The notes below the pieces were generated by a model. That model did not search any database, was not told the origin of the DNA, and saw only the letters and a program-made list of their open reading frames with translations. From Sediminispirochaeta smaragdinae DSM 11293 (GTDB lineage: Bacteria > Spirochaetota > Spirochaetia > DSM-16054 > Sediminispirochaetaceae), in the NCBI RefSeq assembly GCF_000143985.1, contig NC_014364.1:4414582-4478581 (forward strand): a DNA stretch of 64,000 nt, given 5' to 3'. The stretch's first letter is position 1, and each line of letters starts with the position of its first letter. Made by a program: the position numbers and the translations under genes. Below, one piece after another: positions 43,312 through 51,493 of this stretch.

Positions 43312-44013
43312 TTACTCGGCAATGAGAAGCGTCTTTGGATCAAGACTAAGCTGAAGATCCTTAACACCAATCTCGTCATGATTTTTTGCCACTTCCAGGT
43401 GTACATACTCACCCTCATAGCGGAGATTGATCAGAACATCGATGGCATCGAGATATGGTTCTACATCAACAGGGATACCCTGAGCATTGAATTTCGGCTG
43501 CTCACCTTTAAGGCTTGCCGAGTACCATACCTCAATCTGCATCTCTTTTGCAAAAGCAGAAACCTTCTGAAACCGTTCCAAGGTACCATGTTCAAAATCA
43601 TAGCCGTCAACAATGATGGAGTCGGCAGGGAAATGACCTTCGGTGATCATTGCCTTAATGCTTCCAAGGATCTGTTCGGTCGTTGTTCCCGCAAAACTGA
43701 AATTCATGATGACTCGATTTTTGATAATCTCGTCATGTATGCGCTGAACCTCTTCCAGGTCACGCTTCTTTGCGATTTCGCGAAAAATGTCTTCGTACCA
43801 ATTAATGATGTGATCTACGTTTCCCGCAAAAGAAACATGTAGGACGCGTCGGTCTCGAAGCAGTTTATCCACGGCAATATGGGTCAGACACGCAGTCTTG
43901 CCCACACCCTTCTTGCTGGCGACAACACCAATGTTGCCCTTGCCCACTCCACCTTGAATCGATTTCTCGAACACTCGGAGGGGACTACGGTCGATAAGTT
44001 CTTTCTTCACCAT
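43312..44013 (-). CDS. P-loop ATPase-like protein of unknown function
   Basis: A 233-residue cytoplasmic protein. Walker A is ASKKGVGKT (32-40), a deviant ParA/RecA-like P loop; SIIVDGYDF (about 142-150) may be Walker B. There is no sign of a DNA-binding domain. I recall similar proteins in other spirochaetes but not a function. It starts 61 nt after the EF-G gene on the same strand, with AAGGAG before the ATG and a hairpin in the gap, so it may be co-transcribed with it. Confidence 0.7.
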   Translation of the reverse strand: MVKKELIDRSPLRVFEKSIQGGVGKGNIGVVASKKGVGKTACLTHIAVDKLLRDRRVLHVSFAGNVDHIINWYEDIFREIAKKRDLEEVQRIHDEIIKNRVIMNFSFAGTTTEQILGSIKAMITEGHFPADSIIVDGYDFEHGTLERFQKVSAFAKEMQIEVWYSASLKGEQPKFNAQGIPVDVEPYLDAIDVLINLRYEGEYVHLEVAKNHDEIGVKDLQLSLDPKTLLIAE

Positions 44014-44064
44014 ATGAATAACTTCTCCTTATTCCTGATTATACTACGACAACCGGCAGATCGC

Positions 44065-44094
44065 GAGGCCGGACTATTTTCCGGCCTCTTTTTT
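44065..44094. other. Hairpin spanning the EF-G stop codon
   Basis: GAGGCCGGA (44065-44073) and TCCGGCCTC (44080-44088) form a perfect 9-bp stem whose loop contains the TAG stop of the EF-G gene. The T run (44089-44094) is on the plus strand, so as a terminator it would act on antisense transcripts; on the minus strand it is only a structure between the two genes. Confidence 0.55.
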
Positions 44095-46164
44095 CCGCTT
44101 TTCCTCGTACGTCTTAATCAGTTCGTCGGAGATACTCTGAGGAACCTTTCCGTATTTGAGGAATTCCATGGTAAACTCGGCCTTACCCTGAGTCAGAGAA
44201 CGAAGAGTCGTCGAATACCCGAACATCTCACTTAAGGGGACTTCGGCTTCAACCTGACAGAAAAGGCCCTCCTCCACAGAGGCAACAATCATACCTCGAC
44301 GCTGGTTGATACTGGCGAAGATATTCCCCTGAAACTCGGTGGGCCCCTCCACACTAACCTTCATGATCGGCTCCATGATAACCGGCTTCGCCTTGTGGTA
44401 TACCTCACGGAAAGCTCCGATGGCCGCGGCCTGGAAGGCCATATCGGAGGAGTCCACGGAATGGCTCTGCCCATCGTTTATCGTTACCCGAACGCCTACG
44501 ACAGGGAAACCGATAAGGCTTCCTTTGGTCAATGCGGACTTGAATCCCTTATCAACGGCAGGAATGTATTCGGTCGGAATAGATCCACCCTTGATTTCGT
44601 TGACAAACTCGTAGTTACCTTCTGCCAAAGGCTCGACAAAACCTGCAACACGACCGTACTGACCGGAACCACCGGTCTGCTTTTTGTGCGTATAGTTGAA
44701 ATCGGCCCGCTGGCTGATTGTCTCACGGTAAGCAACCTGGGGCATACCAGTCTCAACTTCGGCACCATACTCACGCTTCATTCGTTCGATATAGACATCG
44801 AGGTGAAGCTCTCCCATTCCCTTGATGATGGTCTGATTGGATTCGGGATCAACATAGGTCTGGAAGGTAGGATCTTCCTTGGTAAATCGGTTGAGAGCCT
44901 TTGCCATGTTGTCGGCGGCTTTTTTATCTTTTGGCGTAATGGCGAGGCTGATAACAGGCTCAGGAACGAACATACTGGTCATAGACCAGTTATTGCCGTC
45001 TCCGGTAAAGGTATCACCGCTGGCACAATCGATACCGAAAAGAGCGGCAATCTCACCGGAATGGGCATCGTTAATATCTTCCATATGATCGGCATGCATC
45101 TTAATCAGACGACCAACCTTGAACTTCTTTCGGCTTCGGATATTGTAAAGCTCGTCACCCTTCTTGATGCTTCCCTGGTAGATACGGATGTAGGTAAGCT
45201 GACCGTACTGACCGTCCTCAAGCTTGAATGCAAGGGCAACGGTAGGTAGATCATCCCCCGCTTCCAAAGGAATTTCAGCCTCATCATGGTCAAGGTCGAG
45301 AGCAATATTGTTTACCTCGGTGGGATTCGGCAGGTAGGCAAGTACCGCATTGAGCAGGGGCTGTACACCCTTATTCTTATAAGCCGATCCCATAAACACT
45401 GGAGTAAGCTCGAGGCTAAGGGTTCCCCTTCTGATTGCATCCCGAATCAGCTCTTCGGTTACCTTCTCTTCCATGATCGCTTCCATCAGATCATCGCTGA
45501 ACATGGAAACCGCATCGAGCATCTCTTCCCGCTTCTCCTCTGCCTCAGCCTTCAGCTCATCGGGAATATCCCGTTCGACCATATCATCCCCGGAAGGACC
45601 TTCGAAGTAGAGAGCCTTCATGGTCACAAGGTCGACAACTCCCTCAAGCTTGTCTTCCAGACCAATGGGAATCTGCATCAAAACGGCGTTGTGGCCAAGC
45701 TTTTCAACAAGCTGCTTTTTTACCTTGTAGGGATTTGCACCGGTACGGTCGCACTTATTGATAAAGGCGATCCGCGGGACATTGTAACGCTTCATCTGGC
45801 GGTCAACGGTGATAGATTGAGACTGGACACCTCCGACGGAACAGAGTACCAAAATGGCTCCGTCGAGCACCCGCAGGGCCCGTTCTACCTCAATAGTGAA
45901 GTCCACGTGTCCCGGAGTATCGATAATGTTGATCGGATGGCCTTTCCATTCAACATGCGTAGCTGCGGACGCAATGGTAATTCCTCGTTCTCGTTCGAGC
46001 TCCATGGAGTCCATGGTCGCTCCGACACCATCCTTTCCGCGTACCTCGTGGATTGCGTGTATTCGCTTGCAGTAGTAGAGGATACGTTCGGTCAGGGTGG
46101 TCTTTCCGGAATCGATATGCGCACTGATACCGATATTCCTCATCTTGGTGATGTCATAGCTCAT
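44074..46164 (-). CDS. fusA: Translation elongation factor G, spdEFG1/mitochondrial-EFG1 type
   Basis: A 696-residue translocase that moves tRNAs and mRNA through the ribosome with GTP. G1 is AHIDSGKTT (most bacterial EF-G has AHIDAGKT), switch I is RERGITI, G3 is DTPGHVDF, G4 is NKCDRTG (usually NKMDRxG). The run [20 protein letters not shown] and the HEVRG motif strongly resemble mitochondrial EFG1, the relative of spirochaete spdEFG1. Domains II-V follow at normal length. In Borrelia two such paralogues divide translocation and ribosome recycling; a second copy is expected elsewhere. Confidence 0.93.
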   Translation of the reverse strand: MSYDITKMRNIGISAHIDSGKTTLTERILYYCKRIHAIHEVRGKDGVGATMDSMELERERGITIASAATHVEWKGHPINIIDTPGHVDFTIEVERALRVLDGAILVLCSVGGVQSQSITVDRQMKRYNVPRIAFINKCDRTGANPYKVKKQLVEKLGHNAVLMQIPIGLEDKLEGVVDLVTMKALYFEGPSGDDMVERDIPDELKAEAEEKREEMLDAVSMFSDDLMEAIMEEKVTEELIRDAIRRGTLSLELTPVFMGSAYKNKGVQPLLNAVLAYLPNPTEVNNIALDLDHDEAEIPLEAGDDLPTVALAFKLEDGQYGQLTYIRIYQGSIKKGDELYNIRSRKKFKVGRLIKMHADHMEDINDAHSGEIAALFGIDCASGDTFTGDGNNWSMTSMFVPEPVISLAITPKDKKAADNMAKALNRFTKEDPTFQTYVDPESNQTIIKGMGELHLDVYIERMKREYGAEVETGMPQVAYRETISQRADFNYTHKKQTGGSGQYGRVAGFVEPLAEGNYEFVNEIKGGSIPTEYIPAVDKGFKSALTKGSLIGFPVVGVRVTINDGQSHSVDSSDMAFQAAAIGAFREVYHKAKPVIMEPIMKVSVEGPTEFQGNIFASINQRRGMIVASVEEGLFCQVEAEVPLSEMFGYSTTLRSLTQGKAEFTMEFLKYGKVPQSISDELIKTYEEKRKKEAGK

Positions 46165-46371
46165 AGTTCTTCAACCCTCTCCCTATAATATCGAGTTAGC
46201 CCCAACCTTTTGGTTGAAGACTATCATTTCACATGATACAATTACTGTCAGTGGTCTCTGCGGTTTTTCTCAGTCCGCTCAGGGACGGTAGTGTAGCTGA
46301 AATATCCATTATGTTCAATCCCGCCGGGCACTTAACGTGAAGGGTTCTCATAGATTTCTTACAATATAGAG

Positions 46372-47175
46372 ATGCATTACATTGGAACAAGCGGTTATTC
46401 ATACTCAGACTGGATCGGGCCTTTCTATCCCAAAGGGATGAAATCCAGCGATTTTCTTTCCTGGTATGCCCGATTCTTCTCCTTTACCGAGATCAACTTT
46501 ACCTACTATCGCATGCCGGAGGAAAACATCTTTGCCTCGATGCTTGCTTCGGTTCCGAAAGGCTTTCTCTTTAGCGTAAAGGCCCATGCATCGCTGACTC
46601 ATCAAAGAACGAAAGAGTGGAAGGATCATTGCAAACAATTTCAAACAGCCCTCGTTCCCCTGGTACAAGCCGATGCCCTTGCCGGAGTATTGCTCCAATT
46701 CCCTTTTAGTTTTCACTACACTCCCGAAAATCGCTTTTATCTCGATGCCCTTCTTGGAGAACTACACACCACCCCCTGCTTTGTCGAGTTTCGCAATACC
46801 GACTGGCAGATCGAAAGGGTCTTTGAGGGGCTCAAACGGCGCAACTGCGGGCTTGTCGTTACCGACGCCCCACAGTTACAGGGTGCTCCCCGGTATTGCC
46901 CGGAAATCACTAGTCAAGATGCGTATTTTCGCTTTCATGGGCGAAATAGTGTAACATGGTGGACAGGAGACAACGCCACCCGGTATGATTATCGCTATTC
47001 GGAAAAAGAACTTTTCCTGCTTGCGGAGGGGGTATTGGCGACAGGAAAAAGGGCTCGCAACGTTTTTACCGCCTTCAACAACCATAAAGATGGGCAGGCA
47101 CCTGACAATGCCGAAAAGTTTCAGGAGATACTACATGGAAGGTCCCAGGGAAAAAAGACCGAACCGGTTTCGTAA
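46372..47175 (+). CDS. DUF72 (YecE-like) protein
   Basis: A 267-residue TIM-barrel-like DUF72 protein. The N terminus reads YIGTSGYSYSDWIGPFYP, then EINFTYYRMP, VKAHASLTHQR, LLQFPFSF and CFVEFRNTDW; the C-terminal RFHGR and FNNHKDGQAP complete the family pattern. The biochemical function is unknown. TACAAT at 46360-46365 is 6 nt before the ATG with no Shine-Dalgarno, suggesting a leaderless mRNA. It heads a run of five genes, the next overlapping it by 41 nt. Confidence 0.85.
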   Translation: MHYIGTSGYSYSDWIGPFYPKGMKSSDFLSWYARFFSFTEINFTYYRMPEENIFASMLASVPKGFLFSVKAHASLTHQRTKEWKDHCKQFQTALVPLVQADALAGVLLQFPFSFHYTPENRFYLDALLGELHTTPCFVEFRNTDWQIERVFEGLKRRNCGLVVTDAPQLQGAPRYCPEITSQDAYFRFHGRNSVTWWTGDNATRYDYRYSEKELFLLAEGVLATGKRARNVFTAFNNHKDGQAPDNAEKFQEILHGRSQGKKTEPVS

Positions 47176-47569
47176 GCTTATCGAACATATTTCCAGCTGC
47201 ACCGGTTACGATCGGCTTGCCTATTACAGTTTCTCGGGAAAAGAGAAAGAAATACTTTACCGTGAGTGCTGGAGAGGAAGCGGTGCATGTCCCGAGGCAA
47301 CCCGAGTCGATCCGGAGCTGTACGATTTTCTGAAGGAAAGCGGACGGTCGGTGGTTGCAAACAGCAGAGAAGAAACGCCGCTGCCCGGACTTTTCCTTGA
47401 CGAAACAGCCGAAAGTGTCCTGGCCGTACCCGTTCCTGAGGCAGGAAAAGAGGGGCCGAAGGGGATATTTTTCCTGTTCTCGGCGGCACCCTACGCCTTT
47501 TCCGGTACCATGATCCAAACTATTGAGGAGCTGATATCCCGTATGCTGCTGTTGGAGGAAGAACCATGA
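47135..47569 (+). CDS. Small GAF-like protein
   Basis: A 144-residue soluble protein. The pattern RLAYYSFSGKEKEILYRECWRG, VVANSREETPLPGLFLDE, SVLAVPVP and GIFFLFSAAPYAFS fits a single GAF-type sensory domain; no output domain is attached. The ATG at 47135 has AGGAG 7 nt before it and lies within the DUF72 gene's end. It overlaps the HEAT-repeat gene by 4 nt (ATGA). The ligand is unknown. Confidence 0.6.
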   Translation: MEGPREKRPNRFRKLIEHISSCTGYDRLAYYSFSGKEKEILYRECWRGSGACPEATRVDPELYDFLKESGRSVVANSREETPLPGLFLDETAESVLAVPVPEAGKEGPKGIFFLFSAAPYAFSGTMIQTIEELISRMLLLEEEP

Positions 47570-50169
47570 ACACCCCGTTCTCATTTTTGCAGGAGATCCC
47601 TATGTGGCTGCTTGTTGTAGATGCAAGTGTTGTCGCCATACTCCTATTGATGATTATTGTTACCTTGATCACGTTCCTTCGGTTGAGGAAGTCGATCCGG
47701 CAGGCTGTCGAAAGTTGGCATCGTTATCGCGAGAAGCGCCCTTGCAGACTTTCTGTGGCCGTATTGGAACTTTTCGGCAGAACATTGGAAAAACGAAGCA
47801 TGGAAAGCGGTGTCAACCTTTTTCAGATATTCGGCTTGGAAAAACGCATGATCGGACGTATCTCGGTAGAAGGGAAGCAAAAAGCTCCACACAAGCGGGT
47901 TTCCCGTACCGATATTCGAAGAGCCCTCGCCTTTTTCCCGGACCAGGCGCTTTTCCCCATATTTCTCCTGGCTCAGAAGAGACGGAAGGTCGCCCTTGAG
48001 CTGGAAAGCTGGCTGGAAGGTGCCGGAGAACTTTTTGTCTTGAGAAGGCTTGCCATTAGCTCCGGCGGCACCGACTTTGACGGAAAGCAAGCCTTACGAC
48101 TTTTGGAATCACATACGGAGGAGATATGGGCCCTTGCCGAGGACCCTGATTATCGGGCTCGCTTATTTGCACTACGGATAGCAGCCGCCGGTCATCAGGA
48201 ACAGGATCGATTGGTCGTTCACAAGGCATTCTCCGATGAGCATCCGGAGATACGTATTGCGACGATTAGGCTCTACATTCCGGAAGAGGAAGAACGGGAC
48301 GCTTTCTACAAACATCTCATAGAGGTAATGAAAGAAGACCCCAATCACCAGGTAAGAATCACAGCGTCAGGACGTCTCTACAAAGAGTTTCCCGATGCGA
48401 AGCTTCCGGAAGCAGAGACACTGAACACCATAGAAGCGATCAGGATTGCCGAACTACTCAATCCCGACAGAAGCGAAGATCAAAATCTCGCTTTCAAATT
48501 TCTTCTCTCGGATGACCCGGAGCTTTCCCTGATCGCGGCACGATTTCTCGATGCTTGCGGTGCATTTTCCCGACTTTTTATGGCTGCTGACTCAGGAGAT
48601 GAGGACGGGATGCGACGTATTGAAAAGCTGCTTCGCAAAGGGGCCATATCCCACTGCTTCGGCTATCTCAACGTCTTGTCCCAACAGACACCACTATCTA
48701 CCGCTTCGCTTGTGCTCGCTTCAAGGCTGCTTTTACGGGAGGGAGCACGGCCTCTCATAGGTGCCCTCCTCAAACGGTTTTCCGCCCTTCCGAAAGAAAA
48801 ACAGCAAAGCTCTGAGGGACGGGAAATAGTGCTGAACACCCTGGAAGCGGCAACAAAACGGGGGGATGAGGAAGCAATGAAGATGGCGGCACACATGCTC
48901 CTCACCCATCCCTACGATGAAGCGCTGCAGCGAACAATTATTGAAAATATATCCCGCTCCTATGCGGATCTTTTTATTGAAGCGCTGTTGGAACTTTTGA
49001 AAAATCCGGATTATCAAGAAGAAGCGTTGTTAATCTCGAAGTTTGCCGAACTCCCTGCCGATCTTTCGGTTCATGCCCTTCTCGATTTGGTACGGTTGCC
49101 AGGGGAGGTCCCGCTGATTGGTCGGAAACGGGCGATAAAAGTCCTTCTTAGAAAGGGAGAAAGGGCGGGAATACAGGGGATTCTCGAAGAAATGCCGCTT
49201 ATGGAACTTAATGAAGCGGCAGAGTGCGCCGGGTGGCTTGAACAGTTTATACCGACCGGTCTCGAAGAACGACTGGCCGCTATTTTTTCGTGCAATGACG
49301 GCCCCTTGCGGGCAAGGATGATCGCAGCGATCCCAAGCTCGCTTATCAAGCGCTTTAACGAGGCAATCACAGAGGCCTTGGACGACCCCGATCCTGAGGT
49401 ACGAAAAGCCGCTGCCATCGCTCTTTTCGATCAGAAAAAGAAAAAGGTGATGGCCCTTTTACACGACCCCGTCCCCCAGGTCAGGGAAACGGTTGCGGCC
49501 CTGGCAGGGAGGACAATCACAAGCCTTGAAGAGCTGAAAGAGCTTGTTATGGATCCCAACGAAGTGGCATCGGTCAAACAGGCTGCCCTCAAGGGGATCG
49601 CATCGGCGGGGGATAAAGAGGCGGCCGACTTTCTACTTGCTGTTTTGGAAAAGGAGCTTGAGATTGAGGAAGAAATCATTGATGCGGCCGCAGGATTCGA
49701 CAAAGGAAGCGAATTCGAACCCTTTGTACGACGTTTGGAAACCGCTCCCGATGACCTACGAGAAAAGATTCTGAAGGTGCTGATCGCTTCCGGTGAACGG
49801 GGAGAAGCCGCTTTACTTTCCCTTCTTGAAGAACCGGTTCCCCTCCGTGACAGTGCGGCGGCAGCCCTCGAGGCGATAGGAACCGTGGAACGAACCATGC
49901 GCCGACTCTCTGCACGGAACCCGGATATCCGTCTCGAAGCGGCACAGTTGCTTTCCAGAATAGGAACAAACGGGGCATACCGAGGCATCGTTCTCGCAGT
50001 CAAGGATCCATCCGAAAAGGTCAGAGTCGAAGCAACGAAGGCGCTTCAAGCATTGAAAGATCAACGCGGTCTAACCGTCCTCGAACATCTCACTCGTGAT
50101 CCTGTTCCACGAGTTCGCAGATATGCAAGGTGGGCGAAAGAACGACTTAAAGCGGAGGCTCTGAATTAG
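47566..50169 (+). CDS. Membrane-anchored HEAT-repeat protein
   Basis: An 867-residue protein. One membrane segment (about 13-37, VDASVVAILLLMIIVTLITFL) with a long cytoplasmic part. From about 180 onward it is a helical solenoid of HEAT/PBS-lyase-like repeats, clearest at ALDDPDPEVRKAAAIALF, LLHDPVPQVRETVAALAG, AVKDPSEKVRVEATKAL and LTRDPVPRVRRYARWA. It is presumably a large scaffold at the inner membrane. The cluster context (GAF protein before, two DUF4230 proteins after) suggests a complex, but no function is known. Confidence 0.75.
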   Translation: MNTPFSFLQEIPMWLLVVDASVVAILLLMIIVTLITFLRLRKSIRQAVESWHRYREKRPCRLSVAVLELFGRTLEKRSMESGVNLFQIFGLEKRMIGRISVEGKQKAPHKRVSRTDIRRALAFFPDQALFPIFLLAQKRRKVALELESWLEGAGELFVLRRLAISSGGTDFDGKQALRLLESHTEEIWALAEDPDYRARLFALRIAAAGHQEQDRLVVHKAFSDEHPEIRIATIRLYIPEEEERDAFYKHLIEVMKEDPNHQVRITASGRLYKEFPDAKLPEAETLNTIEAIRIAELLNPDRSEDQNLAFKFLLSDDPELSLIAARFLDACGAFSRLFMAADSGDEDGMRRIEKLLRKGAISHCFGYLNVLSQQTPLSTASLVLASRLLLREGARPLIGALLKRFSALPKEKQQSSEGREIVLNTLEAATKRGDEEAMKMAAHMLLTHPYDEALQRTIIENISRSYADLFIEALLELLKNPDYQEEALLISKFAELPADLSVHALLDLVRLPGEVPLIGRKRAIKVLLRKGERAGIQGILEEMPLMELNEAAECAGWLEQFIPTGLEERLAAIFSCNDGPLRARMIAAIPSSLIKRFNEAITEALDDPDPEVRKAAAIALFDQKKKKVMALLHDPVPQVRETVAALAGRTITSLEELKELVMDPNEVASVKQAALKGIASAGDKEAADFLLAVLEKELEIEEEIIDAAAGFDKGSEFEPFVRRLETAPDDLREKILKVLIASGERGEAALLSLLEEPVPLRDSAAAALEAIGTVERTMRRLSARNPDIRLEAAQLLSRIGTNGAYRGIVLAVKDPSEKVRVEATKALQALKDQRGLTVLEHLTRDPVPRVRRYARWAKERLKAEALN

Positions 50170-50174
50170 ACGAA

Positions 50175-50768
50175 ATGAAGCAAAAAAGTGTCTTTACCAG
50201 CATCCTGTTCCTGTTGCCGTTTTTACTTCCGGGGTGTCGCATGCCCCCTTCGCAAAAGCTCTCTCCCGACATCGTCGAATCCCGAATTCGCACTGTTTTC
50301 GAACTTCCCCTCTATGAACAACTTTATCACGACATCGTGTATGTCGGAGAAGAGGCGCGCTTTTTCGGAATCAAACACATCGACACCAAACTTTTATTTA
50401 GTATCGATATCAGAATTCAGGCAGGAATCGATCTCCTAAAAGAAATATCGGTTCTCCCTGCGCAGGATGGATCGCTCGTAGTTTTGCTGCCCGAACCGGA
50501 AATCCTTTTGGTGGATGCCGACGAATCGACTATTCGGGAATATTTTCTCAAGGAACACGGTAAGGCGATAAGCCGCCTCGACTATTATGACGAAATTGAG
50601 AAAGGTAAAGATCGAGTCCGCCAAGAAGCAATCGAACGGGGAATCATCGAAAAAAGTAAAGAGCTGGCACGCGATGCCGTCGGCGGCCTCTTTGCGTCCG
50701 ATGCAGATCGAAAGATAAACGTCCGTTTCCGCTCTCAAGCCGGGGAAGGAAAAGGAGAAAAGCTGTGA
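50175..50768 (+). CDS. DUF4230 lipoprotein
   Basis: A 197-residue protein with signal peptide and lipobox (LLPG-C, Cys at about 21). LFSIDIRIQAGIDLLKEI and LVVLLPEPEILLVDADE are the DUF4230 core. The C-terminal helix (GKDRVRQEAIERGIIEKSKELARDA) is also typical. The function is unknown. It begins 5 nt after the HEAT gene and overlaps the next gene, a second DUF4230 protein, by 4 nt, so they may form a hetero-oligomer. Confidence 0.75.
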   Translation: MKQKSVFTSILFLLPFLLPGCRMPPSQKLSPDIVESRIRTVFELPLYEQLYHDIVYVGEEARFFGIKHIDTKLLFSIDIRIQAGIDLLKEISVLPAQDGSLVVLLPEPEILLVDADESTIREYFLKEHGKAISRLDYYDEIEKGKDRVRQEAIERGIIEKSKELARDAVGGLFASDADRKINVRFRSQAGEGKGEKL

Positions 50769-51493
50769 GGCACTTGAAAAAAACCATCCTAAAAGCCGGC
50801 ACGCTTCTTTTTCTACTTTTCATCTTCATTGCCGGGGGCTATCTGCTTGCCGCTCGTCTGGATATCACCTTTCGGCTCCCCTTTTTTAGTCATCAGCGAG
50901 AAGCCGATTCCAAGGTCGTACTCTCCGAAAGCAGGGAAATCCTCCGGCTCGCAACAGTGGAGTATCTATATAAATCCGTTTTCCCGTATGATTTCATTCC
51001 CGAGGGTACCGATTTCCGAAAGCTCTTCTCCTCCCTCTTTCGCAACGAAAAGTTGACCGAGGAGGAACAAGCACTGATCGACCTCTACCGGCTCTGCGCG
51101 GAGATCGGCATCGATCTCAACATGGAACAGTACACCTTTGCCGTCATTACCACCAGGGTGAAGGGTGGCTTCGACCTTTCCCAAAAAGGTATCGGCATAG
51201 AAGAGACGGACGGAGAAGGACCGGGGAAACACAATGTCACCATCACTCTGCCCAAGCCGATCATAACCGAGTGTGTGGTGGAAGATGAAACCAGCGACCG
51301 CTATCCCTACCCCGATATACAGGCAGGCCCGGCAGCCTGGAAAGAAATTACCTCGATGGCACAAAGAGCAATCAGAAAGCGGGTTATAGAAGAGGGAATC
51401 CTTGAAGAAGCGCAACAGAGGGGGAAAGCCTATCTCGAGCCTCTTTTCTCCCAGGCAGGTTACGACAAGATTTCCTTCCGCACGTACGACTGA
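50765..51493 (+). CDS. DUF4230 membrane-anchored protein
   Basis: A 242-residue protein with an N-terminal membrane anchor (about 10-31, TLLFLLFIFIAGGYLLAA). The DUF4230 core is VITTRVKGGFDLSQKG and HNVTITLPKPIITECVVEDE, followed by a C-terminal helix (IRKRVIEEGILEEAQQRGK). GTG start within the upstream stop. It is a diverged sister of the preceding lipoprotein. Its 3' end overlaps the convergent hybrid kinase gene by 34 nt. Confidence 0.72.
   Translation: MRHLKKTILKAGTLLFLLFIFIAGGYLLAARLDITFRLPFFSHQREADSKVVLSESREILRLATVEYLYKSVFPYDFIPEGTDFRKLFSSLFRNEKLTEEEQALIDLYRLCAEIGIDLNMEQYTFAVITTRVKGGFDLSQKGIGIEETDGEGPGKHNVTITLPKPIITECVVEDETSDRYPYPDIQAGPAAWKEITSMAQRAIRKRVIEEGILEEAQQRGKAYLEPLFSQAGYDKISFRTYD

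Noticed and set aside
45286-46188. A 300-codon plus-strand frame opposite the EF-G gene
   Set aside because: Antisense shadow of the highly conserved GTPase domain; no motif of its own.
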